A stretch of DNA of 64,000 bases from Agelas oroides (Eukaryota > Porifera > Demospongiae > Agelasida > Agelasidae), in contig OX422183.1 in the NCBI GenBank assembly GCA_949130485.1, forward strand, positions 29,059,316-29,123,315. Direction: 5' to 3'. Of this stretch, positions 10,861 through 22,894 are shown piece after piece. The notes under the pieces were generated by a model, which saw only the letters and a list, made by a program, of their open reading frames with translations, did not search any database and was not told the DNA's origin. Both the position numbers and the translations under genes were made by a program. The first letter of the stretch is position 1, and every line of letters begins with the position of its first letter.

Positions 10861-12180
10861 TAGGGTTGCCAAAGTGAAAAATCAGCCTCCGGATTTCGAA
10901 CAACTTACACCACACGCATGAGGAGCTCACTGATGCTTAAACAATCGCACACTAAAACTTCACCCCCAAGCGTATATTGCGTACGAACGGCACCGAAACT
11001 CATTTTCGTGACTATGGGGTTAAAGTACGGGTGGTATCACCATGATGATGTAATGCAATTTAGCACTCTAGCTTCACCAAAACCTTGCTTGAGTGTAGGA
11101 GTTTCAAATTTGCAAACTTGAGTCTCAGAGGTCGTTGTGCAAAGGCAGTGGAGCTTTTTCTTTCTTGTAGGTGAGGAAGAAATTGCTGGAACTCTGAGAA
11201 TTGGCACTTATTACAGGTAAGCAGTTAGAATGAAGCAATCCCTCCTAGTTGAGTTTTGTGAGGCTGAGTCCAAATAACATATAAACCAAGTTTGGTAGTG
11301 ATTGAAGGTTCTTTGCCGTCTGGCTAACATTATTGAAACTGTGACAATGGTATCGGTGAGATTAGTGATAACTTTTCAGTCTTTGCTAAGTTATAATTAT
11401 TGACTACAGCTAGATTTGTCATTCAATTTTGAAGGTAATGGTCTTTGTTTCATCCAAATCGGTGCTGTAGAAGTGGAGATATCATTTTTTACTTGTAATC
11501 AAGCACTTATGAGAATCTTATCTTGGAAAGTTACCAAACTGGTGTAGTTAATTCCAAAAATTCTCCAAAAATAAATATCTCCACTGTTACTTCACCAATT
11601 TAGATGCAACAAAAACTGTTCTATTCAGAATTAAATGGTAAATTTAACTGTACCCAAAACTAGTTACTCATATGAGCTTGAAAAGGTTATCCTGAATTGC
11701 TTTGCCTCATCCAGACGCATGTCACATTTGTATCTTTAGCCAGATGGCAAAGAACCTTCAATCACTACCAAACTTGTTTTGTATATCATTTGGACCAAGC
11801 CTCACAAAAATGAACTAGGAGGGATTGTTTCATTCTAACTACTTACCTGCAATAAATGCTAATTCTCAGAGTTCCAGCAATTTCTTACTCACCTACAAGA
11901 AAGAAAATGCTCCACTGCCTTTGTACAGCAACCTCTGAGACTCAATTTTGCTATTATGAAACTCCTACACTCCAGCAAGGTTTTGGCAAAACCAGCGTGC
12001 TAAATCGCATTACATCATCATATTGATACGACCTGTACTTTAACCCCTTAGTCACCTAAATGAGTTTCGGTGGAGTTCACACGCAATATACGCTAGGGTG
12101 AGAAGTTTCAGTGAGCTCTTCATGCGTGTGGTGTAAGTTGTTCGAAATCCGGAGGTTGATTTTTCACATTGGTAACCCTA
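10861..12180. mobile_element. long inverted-repeat element nested in the hAT copy
   Basis: Arms of roughly 450-480 bp (10861-11335 and 11740-12180) are inverted copies around a loop of about 400 bp. The ends read TAGGGTTGCCAAAGTG and the inverse of TAGGGTTACCAATGTG. Arms differ at many sites, so this is not a fresh palindrome. No coding frame spans it. Confidence 0.8.
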
Positions 12181-12206
12181 CCCGGCAATGCCGCTTAGGC
12201 CAGGCA

Positions 12207-12245
12207 TAGATAGTATATACCTTCGGAAGGTATATACTATCTATG
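12207..12245. mobile_element. 39-bp palindrome flanked by 9-bp repeats
   Basis: TAGATAGTATATACCTT, a CGG loop and its exact complement form a hairpin. The 9-bp word GGCCAGGCA occurs directly on both sides (12198-12206 and 12246-12254). The insertion lies inside the left end of the MITE that follows. Confidence 0.75.
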
Positions 12246-12459
12246 GGCCAGGCAAACTAGATTTGTTGTTTCGCATCAGCCACTTGTTCGATTTGCGTGC
12301 GGGCGGGCGGTCATTATTCATTATTTGTTACTAGCAAATCCACCGCGCTACGGCCATTACATTTAAAAGTGGGCGCGTCATTGCCCGGAGGGCGTTGAGG
12401 CGACAGGTCTCGAAGGAAGCGGGTGCTGATGCGAAACAATAAATCCGGTTTGCCTGGCC
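12246..12459. mobile_element. MITE with GGCCAGGCAAAC ends
   Basis: GGCCAGGCAAACTAGATTTG on the left is the inverse of the right end (which reads GATTTATTGTTTCGCATCAGC-like on the complement), about 35 bp with a few mismatches. It is nested in the hAT element and interrupted at its left end by the 39-bp palindrome. Confidence 0.75.
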
Positions 12460-12835
12460 TTATCTACGATTTTAGCTTCTTTGCCCGTCAACTTCAGCAG
12501 CAAATATGAGCCCCGGGTGCGAGCTACGCTGTCTCAGAAGGCCCCAGAATGCACCTCAGAGCACCTAAAATTTCAAAAAATTTTCGGGAGGGGGGGGGAG
12601 GGGGCATGCCCCCAGACCCCCGTAGAGTGTGGTGGGCTTACGCCCAGGTAATTGCTGAACTCTGGCTACGCCACTGCAGCTGCCACAGAGTATATACCGT
12701 AAACGCTTTAATTAACGCGCCGTTAAAAAATAATTACGATCCGCGCCTTCTTTGGAGCGAAAAAAATTGGGAGGCTGTCTTTTCACCCAATCCCATGCGG
12801 ATCACGTGATAGGCCTCCAGGACGAAAGGTCATTG

Positions 12836-12902
12836 ATGAACTTGGCAAATGTGTCGGACACTGCGCTTGCGAACGGTAGGAGCAGCGTGTTCTCCTCGAC
12901 AG
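12836..12902 (+). CDS. possible small first exon inside the TA element
   Basis: An ATG opens a 22-codon frame (MNLANVSDTALANGRSSVFS...) that ends at a consensus donor ACAG|GTAAGG in phase 1. No second exon is found. It may be a remnant of a transposon-borne gene. Confidence 0.25.
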
Positions 12903-13000
12903 GTAAGGCAGCTTATAGATTTAGTGATGTTTTACTTTAGTATAAATGAGAGAGGGTAGCTTATTGGATATACTGGGATGGGGACAAGGATTGACTCCTG

Positions 13001-13077
13001 AAAGTGGCCAGACGTGGTAAGAAGTCTCTTGTGCCATGTATGAATACAAGAGACTTCTTACCACATCTGGCCACTTT
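13001..13077. repeat. 32-bp arm hairpin
   Basis: AAAGTGGCCAGACGTGGTAA and the rest of the left arm (13001-13032) pair with 13046-13077 with one mismatch around a 13-nt loop. It may be a very small MITE. Confidence 0.85.
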
Positions 13078-13521
13078 TGTCTGCTCTAGATTGTGAGTGT
13101 GGCAAGAAGGAAAGGGAAGTATCATAGCACTGATAGTGGGTGACTGGGTGTGCCTTTGTGCTAAAGTGTGTCTTTGTCCTCATCACATCACACAAGTGGT
13201 TTTAAAAGTGTAAGAGCCAGTGAAAGTAAAATGCAGACAGAAGCATAAACGTAATTAGCATAAGGCCCTTCTAAGGGAGCATCTACAAACTATTTTTTCC
13301 CAAAGTAACATCACTGTGACGTTGTGACCCCCCTCTCCCTCTCCTCATAACGTCATGCATACTGTCGACTATTGATGAGACACTGCCCTCAAATATCAGC
13401 CGCACAATTTGAAGCTCTCAGTGAAAAGTCATCGAATAGTAGCCTTGGTTAATTATCCATCCACCCAGTTGGAATAACTTAATCCTATGCACAGGTGTCC
13501 TAAGTGTCCATGCATTGATTA

Positions 13522-14075
13522 GTCTCATTCCCAGACTATTTTTCCACACGGGGAGGGAAAAAATAGTCGTCAACTGCCTATTCCGTTTTTGTTCCGTGCG
13601 GTTTAAAAATTGGTGACGCAACGTCTTTAAAAATGCATTACGTGACGTCACACAAAGCTTGAAGCTATGAAAGAACTCAAAAGAGACAGCTCGTTGCAGA
13701 GATCCTCCGAACACCAAGAAACGGAGATTCACAAAACTTGAAGCCTCTGTCAACGTCAGAAAGCCAGGACAATCTTATCAACATTTAAAGCTCAGGAACT
13801 TCACACTGCCAGTTGTCAAGCTCAGAAACGCACACCGCCATTCACAGAAGTTCTGGCATTCCTTCGCTAGTCCGTTCTCTGGTTCTGCCTGGCTTAGTCT
13901 CCTGATAGCGCTTCAACCGCCTAGCCTTCTTAAAATTAGTTGCAGTACATGACATCATTCGCATGAAGCGATGTGATTGGAGCGCCACCATCATGGCGCT
14001 TGGATCAAAAATGGAATAGGCCATTGACCAGACTTTATTCCCTCTGCGTGCCGAAAAATAGTATGGGTATGAGAC
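13522..14075. mobile_element. MITE with GTCTCATTCCCAGACTATTT ends
   Basis: The left end GTCTCATTCCCAGACTATTT is the inverse of the right end, with several mismatches over about 75 bp, including an inner GTCAACTGCCTATTCC pair. The interior is non-coding. Confidence 0.65.
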
Positions 14076-15234
14076 GGAGTTGATAGGGAACTTTTCTATA
14101 TTTCTCTTTGCAGATTGAGAAGTGTAGAAGCTTCAGTCAAGATCTGCCTGTCGTATCCTCCCACGTGAAGACCTAATATATGATGCTTACATGCAAGAAC
14201 TCAATGCTGTCGTGTTGTATGTAGTCATTTTTGTACCTAGTCAATTTTTGTTAGCTTCAGTCCTTCTTACTCCAGTGCTTGTCAGGCATACTGCAAGAAA
14301 CTAGCGCATGATTAGAAGGCCTGGGTATGAGGATGTTATTTTTTGTAAGTATTCATGGTCAAATTTTACAATCAGTTCTGTTTTGCATCAACTTGCATGG
14401 TTGAATTTCAGCTGAACAACTTACAGTAAAACTAACAAGTAAGGCAGGCGACTTCAGTAAAGAACATAATCATAACGTCATGTACTAACGCTGAAAGAAG
14501 TCATCTGATCTAGCTACTTCCATGCTGCAAGAGTCTAGCGTAGGTCCACAGCGAGACTGACATAGGCAACTGACAAGAGCGCTAGTGACTCGCCCGACTT
14601 CACTGTACTGCAGGCCGTTTAAGTTGCACCGGAAGTCACATGACCAATTAGGGCGGTACCACATGGGATTGGGTGAAAAGACAGCGTCCCGAAAAAAATT
14701 ACTTCGGACCCATTGGGGCGCCTTATTTAGGGAGGTGCCTTCGAATTAGAGCGCAACTGACACCTTTCCGTGAAGTTGAAAAAGCTGAGTATGGCTACAC
14801 TGACAACGATCGAATTTGACTACGTTATTCCAGGCTACCATGAGCGTTTGGAGTCCAGAGATTAAAAGTAGAAGTAGAAATCAGTCGAAAAACTAGATGT
14901 CTCGAAAGTCACACGAGTCGGGTGCGAAATCTCTCTTAATAGAAAGCGCCCTTAAAAAATATATATGTCATCAAGGGGCGCCCGCGTTAGAGCGAGAAAA
15001 ATTAGTTTCCTGTCAAAGGGCGCTTTCATTAGAGAGGCGCGTTAATTAAAGCGTTTACGGTACGTGAAGACTAGCTGAATGCAACAAGGTGGTACAACAC
15101 AAAACATAGAGAGGGGATGTGTGCATGCTTCCAGGAGAAGTATTGTAAGGTATGTATTGTTAGGGCTGCTATAAATGAAAATGTATGTGAGGACTGCACA
15201 CACTGAGCACTCCACACACTGAGCACGTGTAGTT

Positions 15235-15938
15235 AGCGAGGGCAGCAGTTTCTACTTCCGTTCAGACTATAGCTGGAAGTGATTCTGGAACCTGATTGGT
15301 CAATGGCTAGTCCTGTAACTCACCTAGACACTAGGTACTTGATACTTAGAACACTAGCCACTGATATTCAATTTTTCATTTTCAAATTTCAAATTTGCTT
15401 GTTATGGTCATTTACAGCAAAAAGTAGTACATCTTTACAAACAGTGTTTAGTTGACATTTTGGCAGGTGTATTTTTAGTATCCTCCTGTTGTGTTGTGCC
15501 TGAGTCTTCATATCCCTCCAATGCAAAGAGTAGCAGCCCATCGGTACCTTGGTCCTCGAACTGCTCTAGTGCAGCTTGGTCCTTGAACTGCTCTAGTGCA
15601 GCTTGGTCCTTGAACTGCTCTAGTGCAGCTAGTAGCAGCGAATTAAAATTGGCTTCATTCAAAACTCCTGCGCTAGAGGAAGCAGCTGCTGAAACGGGCG
15701 GTTGCTCAGCTGCTCCCAGTTCACATGGACTACTATTGGGTTCAACGAAAACTCTCTGTAGATTTCGTCCCGACAGAGGTCATGTAGTACTGAGCTGTAA
15801 GACACCTTTGCAGTAACAGTTTGACAGTAAGTAGCTATGGTCTAAATCGGTTTCACACCACAGTGTAGGGATCTACGGGATTTATAAAGCCTGCACAAAG
15901 CCTCATAAAACCGCACGCTTCACACTTGGGTTAATTTT
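15235..15938. repeat. dispersed repeat, left part (intact copy at 34.48-35.34 kb)
   Basis: This segment matches 34480-35130. Its continuation is found at 20083-20222 and again at 24316-24380, because two 4.1 kb elements have inserted into it. The copy at 34.5-35.3 kb is a near-empty reference for both insertion sites. Confidence 0.8.
15435..15662 (-). pseudogene. decayed repeat-borne ORF with three 9-residue repeats
   Basis: The frame contains three tandem copies of AALEQFKDQ/EDQ coded by a 27-bp repeat. The upstream part (ELGAAEQPP...SSSAGVLNEANFNS) matches the ORF at 34810-35010 (ELGSAEQPP...NEANVNS). In that copy the frame continues back to CDLCGDEVYREFF; here a single-base change has broken it. 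The second copy lacks the AALEQFKDQ array and stops early. It is probably a transposon-related gene; no domain is recognised. Confidence 0.45.
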
Positions 15939-16852
15939 AGGTTCCTGTTAGGTACAGGCCGAATGCCGCATCCGGTGGGTGGAGCTATGGGCGTGACCTC
16001 GTCGCACTGCGGTGAAAACCCGCTTTTTGACATCATCTCATTAAATATTCATAAGACAACTTCGCGCTAGCATTTGCATGGTGTTGTACTTTGACCTCGA
16101 CTGCTGACTTTTGCTTGCTTGGCAAGGCACCCAACCAACTGTTCTACAGCTCTTCCTAAGGTATTCAGTAGAGATTTACAAGTGTGCCAATGCATCAGAA
16201 TTCATAAGTTGATGTAAAACTCAGCAGGAGTCCATGTGGGTTGCATAAATTATGGCCTACTCTGGTTACACGTACGTGAAGTTCTTTAGACTCTCCATCC
16301 TGGGGCAACAGGCCTGTGTTGGAGTGGCATGTGTATTCTAAAAGTTGGTTGAAGATATTGGTAACGTTTGCATCTCCACAACCAGGTTACTGAGGTTTCA
16401 CTCACTTGATAAATACCTGTCATCTACATTTCGGTCATTTTTACCATAATACAAGCACCCAACTTTGTGAGACAAATGCTAATGGTTAGCTGGGCACCTT
16501 GTTCGTTGAGGTCAAAATGCACTGCAGCACCCAGTATGAAAAAGACTGGATTCTAGCCACCAACTGATGAAAACATTCAGCCACTGCCTGTACATGTAGT
16601 GTCCTGAATGTACGTTCTAAACAAACTACACTGTCAAAGTGTACATGTTGATACACCGAAGGGTTGAACACTTGTACTGTGGTAAATGTCTCCCCATCCA
16701 GCCTGGATAGTTACTTGTATGCATAGAAAATGTACCAATACAGGGCCACTAGAAGAAAGTTGAGGAGTATGAGGCTGTTGGGTAAAATGCGTGAGGAAAC
16801 TGACTTTTAGACCTACAGTCAGGAAATGCTCTTGTTGAACTTAAAACAGGTA

Positions 16853-18353
16853 CAGTGCTCCAAAGCAAGAGAGTCCATTTTTAAAAATTATATAGTAAAG
16901 CCCTCCTATCATCTTATTCACACATATAAGGCCACTCCAATATAATTCATTGTTTCTCATCACCCGCCCGCCTCCTCTGGAGACATCCGCTTCCCAAACA
17001 TCCTACCTCATTATTCACGTCTGCGGAACTCGTTCGGAGTCGTTCCTAGACTACTTGAAGTCTGGGGGGAAACTGCGCATGCGCTGTTTGCTGCACACAA
17101 CATTTCCGGGAGTATTCAGGGCCAGTACGGTTTACACGTGTTCGACGTTCAGCGTGCTGAGCGAGACGATGGTGTTTTTGCGTGCAAATCATTGTCGTGA
17201 CACAACCAGGAAGTGTTGTAATAATTGTTTTGACATGTACAAGTGTAAGTGAGGTACTAATGAAGTAATGATATTGACCGCCCGCCCGCATCCTGGAGCA
17301 TCTACCGTGGTGATGAGAAACAATGAATTATATTGGAGTGGCCTAAACGGTACAATTCATCGTTATTTGCACGTACACGGCCTGCGCTGCGAGTTTTAGC
17401 TTCTCTATATACTTGCCATACTTAAGAAGAGCCGTTGTGACGTCACAGATAATTTGTGATGTCACAGATGTATACTACGATGCCAAAAAACCATCAGCCA
17501 GCTAGAATTTATCGTATTCGAACTGAGTATTAGCTGGAAGTTCGGTTAACTAGGCTTCGTGGAAAACGTGGTAAGCTCAACTACAACCGGTTCTTCTCAG
17601 AGTCAACTCACAACTTCCTTGATCACCCCAGCAACCAGGAAGTGAGTCCTCGAGTCAAACAGCTCTGCGCAATGTCAGCAACGTGCGCTCTACCACGAGA
17701 AACTGTAAGATTTCATACTCTGCACCTAGAGCCAGTGAACGCGGATCAATGAAGACAGCAGCCATACTGTTCACTTTGCCACGCGTTGTGGTTGATGACA
17801 TCATGAAAGGAACGCCCACCCATGATACGTCACTAAAATGGCTGAAAGTTACTATTTTCACGCAAAAGTGCTCCCATACCTTCCAGGAAGGTTTGTATTC
17901 CAAGAAAAGTACCTGAAACAAAACTTTAACCTTTCTAAAAGCTATCTTTCACGTAAATCCTGTTAACTCGGAGTTTTGTGGCTATACTATGCTAAACACT
18001 TTTGCCCCTCAAAAATCAGTTTTTATAGATTTTCTTGACAATGCTTGGGAGTGAAGCTTGTTGACTACCCTCATAATAAACTTTCAAGTAAACACTACTT
18101 TCACACCGCATCTGCACACTTAACTTCAAGAAACAGGGCTAAACTATGCTAAACACTTTTTCTGAATGAGGTAACTTTTGGCAGCCATATTGATGAGGAG
18201 ACATCACGTGACACTTAATTAAATTAGGGGGAACATAACAAGTGTTGGGTCATTGCTTTTATGTACTTTGTAAACACATTTGATGTGTGTGTCAAGCATT
18301 ATAGCTAAAAGTTTCCAAAATTGAAAAATGTACTCTCTTGCTTTGGAGCACTG
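16853..18353. mobile_element. mariner/Tc1-like non-autonomous element
   Basis: Both sides carry TA, and the 22-bp ends CAGTGCTCCAAAGCAAGAGA... are exact inverted repeats. TA duplication and CAGTG ends fit Tc1/mariner. No DDE transposase frame is evident in the 1.5 kb interior, which holds a 416-bp MITE. Confidence 0.8.
16929..17344. mobile_element. 416-bp MITE with 35-bp perfect ends
   Basis: AGGCCACTCCAATATAATTC begins a 35-bp terminal repeat whose exact complement closes the element at 17344. Inside, a frame around 17169-17250 (MVFLRANHCRDTTRKCCNNC...) ends at a GTAAGT donor, so it may carry a captured Cys-rich exon, but this is weak. Confidence 0.8.
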
Positions 18354-19281
18354 TAGCTACACTGCAAGATAGGTACTTCAAACCTGAAGGTTCCCATGTA
18401 CTGTTGTACATGATCACAACTATACAGCTAATCTACCCGACTTTAGTCCGGGAATAAGAACACGCATAAGATGAGCATAAATCGCACCAAGTTGAACAAG
18501 TCGGCTGGAAAAAAAATCTGGCCATGGTCTGACCAGCCATACCAGTTCCAGTGCCTACATATAACTTTAAGTCCGCTAGCTTTGTTCTCAGGCCACCCTC
18601 AGATTTACAGATGCACTCTCGCTACTCATGGCCATTATTAATAGCATTTGCAGGGAACAAAGTTCCATTCAGAAACCTGTACTATACCACTGAGTAAATC
18701 ATTTTTATGCAGAAATGGTATTTCCATGTGAAATTTTGCCATCATAAATAGGATTACTTAGTACTTCCAACTTGTCAGAAAAACGTGCATGTATTCCTGA
18801 TCAAGAAAGCAGCAAATAGTCTTATGTCAAGCCATCCAGGCCTCCCAATGAAAATTTCTGGTGGATTGATTCAAATTCCTATAGTCAAGAAGGCATGTCT
18901 AGCAAAACAGGAATGGAGCACTGATGCATACAGTTCTCTATTTGTCACTATTCATTATACACTCTTTGATTTTGTTGGCCATCCGATATTCCAGTTGGAA
19001 AGCATCCTAATGACAATAACATTGAATCAAACCACCAAGAGGTCAGACATTGTGGAGAAGCGTACATCTAGAGACTGACATCACTACTTGTAGTCACAAT
19101 GCTGAAATTGACAATTCTGCTTTCAGTGACGCATCTATTAAAATCATACCCATTTCTCTGCAATACCTCTATAAGAAAGTCACAGTCACATGGTTAAGAT
19201 GCAAACATTGCATGGCCATAGCAAGCAGTCAGGCAGGTCAGGTTTTGATCACTTTTCTGCAGACCAAACATGCACATAAGC
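18354..19281. other. interior of the 4.1 kb element, no gene recognised
   Basis: Open frames of about 80-100 codons around 18785-19290 have no recognised domain. They may be remnants of the element's own gene. Confidence 0.3.
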
Positions 19282-19399
19282 CAGTGGCGTAGGAAAGACT
19301 TTCAAACTATACATAGAGTAGTGTGCGATTTATGTAACAATTTATGTAAACTTGGGGGGGGCACATGCCCCCGGTGCCCCCCTGGTTCCTACGCCTATG
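19282..19399. mobile_element. short hAT-like MITE
   Basis: It starts CAGTGGCGTAGGAA and ends TTCCTACGCCTATG, with a G-rich/C-rich inverted core around 19355-19385. Flanks ACATAAGC and TGTAAGC are similar, consistent with a decayed target duplication. Confidence 0.6.
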
Positions 19400-20403
19400 T
19401 AAGCAATTTGAATTATAATACATGTAGAGTTGTAGATATAAAAACTAGTAAGCCGGGCCATCACCAAGAAGGTAGCCATCACTGGACAGACCTCATTCCT
19501 ATACTGACAAAACTCAACGTTTTTATCAGGATTTCACTATTTACTGCCATTTCAGTTCACTCCATAGGCATAATTCCTTCACTGTGATAAAGACAAAGAT
19601 CCAACATGTGCCAATATTAAATGCTGGCCAACACATTTTCATGTCACCAACAAAACCATTCACAATGAAACACAGGCATGTCGCCCCAGGATGGAGAGTC
19701 TAAAGAACTTCAGTAGCTATGTATACATGTACCAGAATAGGCTATAATTTGTGCAACCCACATGGACTACTGCTGAGTTTTACATCAACTTTTGAGCTCT
19801 GATGCATTGGCACACTTGTAAATCTCTACTGAATACCTTGCTTAGGAAGAGCTGTAGAACAGTTGACTGGGTGCCTTGCCAAGCAAGCAAAAGTCAGCAA
19901 TCGAGGTCAAAGTACAACAGCCATGCAAAGGCCAGCCGCGCCGCGAAGTTGTCTTATGAATATTTAATGAGATGATGCCAAAGCGGGTTATCCCCTTTTC
20001 ACGGCGGTGAGACAAGGTCACGCCCATAACTCCACCCACCGGATGCGGCATTCGGCCTGTACCTAACAGGAACCTTAATTTTATATAAGGCTTTTCTTTG
20101 GCTTCTAAATCCCATAGATTCGAACGCTTTGGTGTCTAAACTAAATAAAGAAGCTTGGTGTTCGGATGTACATTTTCACTTGAAAGGGTTAGGATTTACG
20201 ACAATTCTTTCATGGTTCCTTCTATAGACCCGTTGCAACTGCGTCACTTCCGGATAGCAACCGTTGCTATAATCGGAGAACCACACAACGCATAAAGATG
20301 AGACTTGTACCGTTACGTTGGTAAGGACCTGTAGATTCCAATGATACCAGTATTGTTGGCCTATTTCGTAGCTGGGGGTTTCAACTGCGAAAAAATACGT
20401 AAA

Positions 20404-20630
20404 TGCACTGTCCGATCATTGATGGAGCAACCTACTCAATTTTCGGCAACTCCCCTCAGCGCCCAAGGCAGTTACGGTGACGAAGATCAGGCGTGCAGCA
20501 GCAGGGTCTTGCAGCTTTCCAACAGTGCAGAAATCTTGCCGAGTGTTGCTTCAGGAAGGGAACAGGAAGCGGCATCCGAAAATACATTATTTTTGTCGAT
20601 TATCAAACGTTTCGGACTGTTACGCTAATC
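20404..20630 (+). pseudogene. decayed TE-type frame, copy A
   Basis: The region with TCAGCGCCC and nearby GTCCGATTAT/GTCCGAATATTGATCG words (to about 20790) is related to 31945-32319 and, inverted, to 62844-63100. A frame is open here but not shared cleanly among copies. Product unknown. Confidence 0.35.
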
Positions 20631-20869
20631 GCCCCTAGCGCAAGTGGGGATTGACGCTCGAGATCCATTTTTCAGTCGCCGGATACGGTGGACTCCGCCT
20701 TCCTTTCCGTGGCATAACCGAGTATCTGCGTGGCTTGGTCTCCGTGTACGAGCGTCCGATTATCGCTGGTGTCCGAATATTGATCGTTTCCTCTAGTCAT
20801 ATGCGCGCACGGCTAAGAAAACAGCTCAGGAAGGATTTATTCATAGGTATGCAAGCACTATAGCAGATG

Positions 20870-22344
20870 CAGAGTGCAAGCAAAGGTATTCAGACTAAGC
20901 TAAGACTGATAAGTGGCTATGCATAATCCATGCCAAACTACTGTATAGCAAAGAGTGGCAGGACAGTAGCTACCAATTAAGCTGTGGTCAGCTATAACTT
21001 ACGTCTGTCTGCATGTACGTAGTACACTAAGGATGGTATGCTCAGCTATAAAATCTTGGATAGCTTTCAAACTTCCAGATGTGAAGAAAAATGTGTCAAT
21101 AAAAGAAATGATCATTTGAAATTATTGATCATTGATCATTTGAAAGGTATAAGCTACTGTGCACATTGCATGTAAATCAAAGGCAGTAAAATTGCAAGTG
21201 AAAAGCCCCTTGTTCCACGGGAAATGCTGAATGGGATGGAAGAATTCTTGCTGCCCACTGTGACTGTATGGCATGGCTGGACGGGAGATCTCTCATGCAG
21301 TATACTCCTTTGGGCTACTGCTGCAGGGGTAGAGAGAGGGGACTCACTATATATCAGTTACACAACGTATTGGGTCATGCCATCAGCAATCAAAACGGTA
21401 CCATAAACCCCATTAGGCCATTCCAATTTACATGTTACTTTCTAGTCTACCCATTTCACAGGAGCCACGTGGGCGAGCTGCTAAGTTGCTAGATAGGAAG
21501 CGGCTGCTTAGGATACTGAGTGTATTTTGTGTTATTGTACTCATACTTGGCAGCATACAAATACAAGTGCTAAAATACAAGCAAGAGCTTGAAACTTGCA
21601 CTCCACAAGCACTCTATAGTGAGATTCCAGGTGAGAGGGCCAAATACCACTTTCCATGATCCATGCGCACACAATCTGCACTGTACATGAACGCATGTGC
21701 GCATTGGTCAAAATAGTTCTGCTTTGTGGCAAAAACTGGATGCTGTGCCCAGTTAATAGAACCAGATGTACAAACCTATAGAAACTTGCTGTCTCTGTTC
21801 TTGATGCAGGTGGGTAACCAGAAACGAACATGCAAGTTGGAAGAGCCTTAAGTTTTATGCAGAAGAAAGTGAAAGTATATGCACCACTAGAGACACTACT
21901 GTAGATACATCAAAGAGCACCACAAGCTTGTACACCATCTGCTACAGAAGGTTTAATACAGTCGAACCTCCCATAACGAACGGACCCTCCGAGAAGCGGA
22001 CAACCTCTCTACAGCGGACAAACGCTGTGTTACGGATTGAAATTACTATAGTACTAATACATAAATAACCGCCGAGAGGCGGACGCTTCTTGATTCCGGA
22101 CAGCGGACAACATTCGAACTCCCAACGTGACTTTTCCATACAAAGTTGCCTCTGAATAACGGACACCCAAGAAACCACACCTATAAAATTGTAGCACACC
22201 CACACATTTTGAGGACAATCAGGAATTTACTGCGATTATAGATAAACACGCACGCATACGCATGAACGCATGTAGACACAGCTAAACTTCCATACTAAAC
22301 TTTCACACACAGTAAATAATACGTTGTTGTCAAGAAGTTTCTAA
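20870..22344. other. mixed repeats, no gene recognised
   Basis: At 21960-22180 there is a block starting ACAGTCGAACCTCC with words such as GCGGACAACCTC, typical of mariner-like MITE ends of the CAGTCGAACC type also seen at 23482. Open frames of 60-96 codons at 21224-21831 have no support. Confidence 0.35.
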
Positions 22345-22680
22345 AGATTTAGTGCTAGGACCTATAGCTACAAGTCCAGATGCTGTTAAGGAGTCCACCA
22401 ATTCCTTCATTTTATGTATGTAAGGCTTGGGTCCATCAAGATGATATATACATGGGATTTCAAGTACATATCCAACTCCTCTGTTAACTTTCTCTCCAAC
22501 TATACTTTAGCAAATGCCTTGTTAATGTCGCTTTTCAAAAACAGGGAAATACTTGGGGAACATGACCAACCACTTGATTTTCTCTGAATGCAGCTATAGC
22601 ATTTCTGTCAGCAACGTTGGTAGGTTCGCGTTTCAGGATCAGCATTTCATCTCGAACTGGTGTCCATAGTTCCATGTATG
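22345..22680 (-). pseudogene. decayed HIRAN-domain sequence
   Basis: Reading the minus strand gives, in order, REPTNVADRNAIAAF, then ENQVVGHVPQVFPCF, then (after at least two frame changes and a stop) VLEIPCIYHLDGPKPYIHKM and an end KSLETS before a stop. The N-x-x-D-x-x-A, VGHVP and LEIPC motifs in this order match the HIRAN domain (known from HLTF/Rad5-type proteins, where it binds 3' ends of single-stranded DNA) and the intact frame at 29982. It sits inside a transposon and is not functional as written. Confidence 0.65.
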
Positions 22681-22894
22681 CATTATATACGAATTAATTG
22701 CCGAACGCCTTAGGGTGAGGCACATAATCGTGCGGGCGCGGCGGGCGCTTATGGGGCCTTAGTCTGAGGTTGTGCTTGTATGTATGTATGTATGTCTGTC
22801 CGTCATGGTTTACGACTGAAGTATACGAGCTTTACGTATAGTGTACGTACCCTCCGGCACGTGCACCTCTTCGTGCGCTTGAGCTCACGATACG

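Larger units (their letters stand above)
10713..12676. mobile_element. hAT-type non-autonomous element with 8-bp TSD
   Basis: The ends CAGTGGCGTAGC and GCTACGCCACTG are inverted repeats flanked by an exact 8-bp duplication CAGCTGCC (10705-10712 and 12677-12684). An 8-bp duplication and CAGTG-type ends are characteristic of hAT transposons. The 1.96 kb interior has no transposase; it holds a long foldback (10861-12180) and two further small insertions near 12.2 kb. Confidence 0.9.
12697..15060. mobile_element. TA-flanked 2.4 kb element (ACCGTAAACGCTTTAATTAA ends)
   Basis: CCGTAAACGCTTTAATTAAC at the left and its complement at the right are bounded by TA on each side. A second inner inverted segment (CACCCAATCCCATG near 12785 and its complement near 14662) lies about 90 bp in on the left and 400 bp in on the right. 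Near 14710-15060 words of the form GGGCGCC/TTAGAG recur, typical of subterminal repeats. No transposase is seen. It contains a hairpin (13001) and a smaller MITE (13522). Confidence 0.75.
15939..20074. mobile_element. 4.1 kb element with about 400-bp terminal inverted repeats
   Basis: The left arm (15939 to about 16325) and right arm (about 19665-20074) are inverted copies beginning AGGTTCCTGTTAGGTACAGG. TTAATTTT lies on both sides (15931-15938 and 20075-20082), giving a 7-8 bp target duplication. Comparison with the uninterrupted repeat at about 35.13 kb supports insertion. Long arms plus a TSD of this size would fit a MULE-like or foldback class, but no transposase is seen. A mariner-like element is nested inside. 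Confidence 0.85.
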
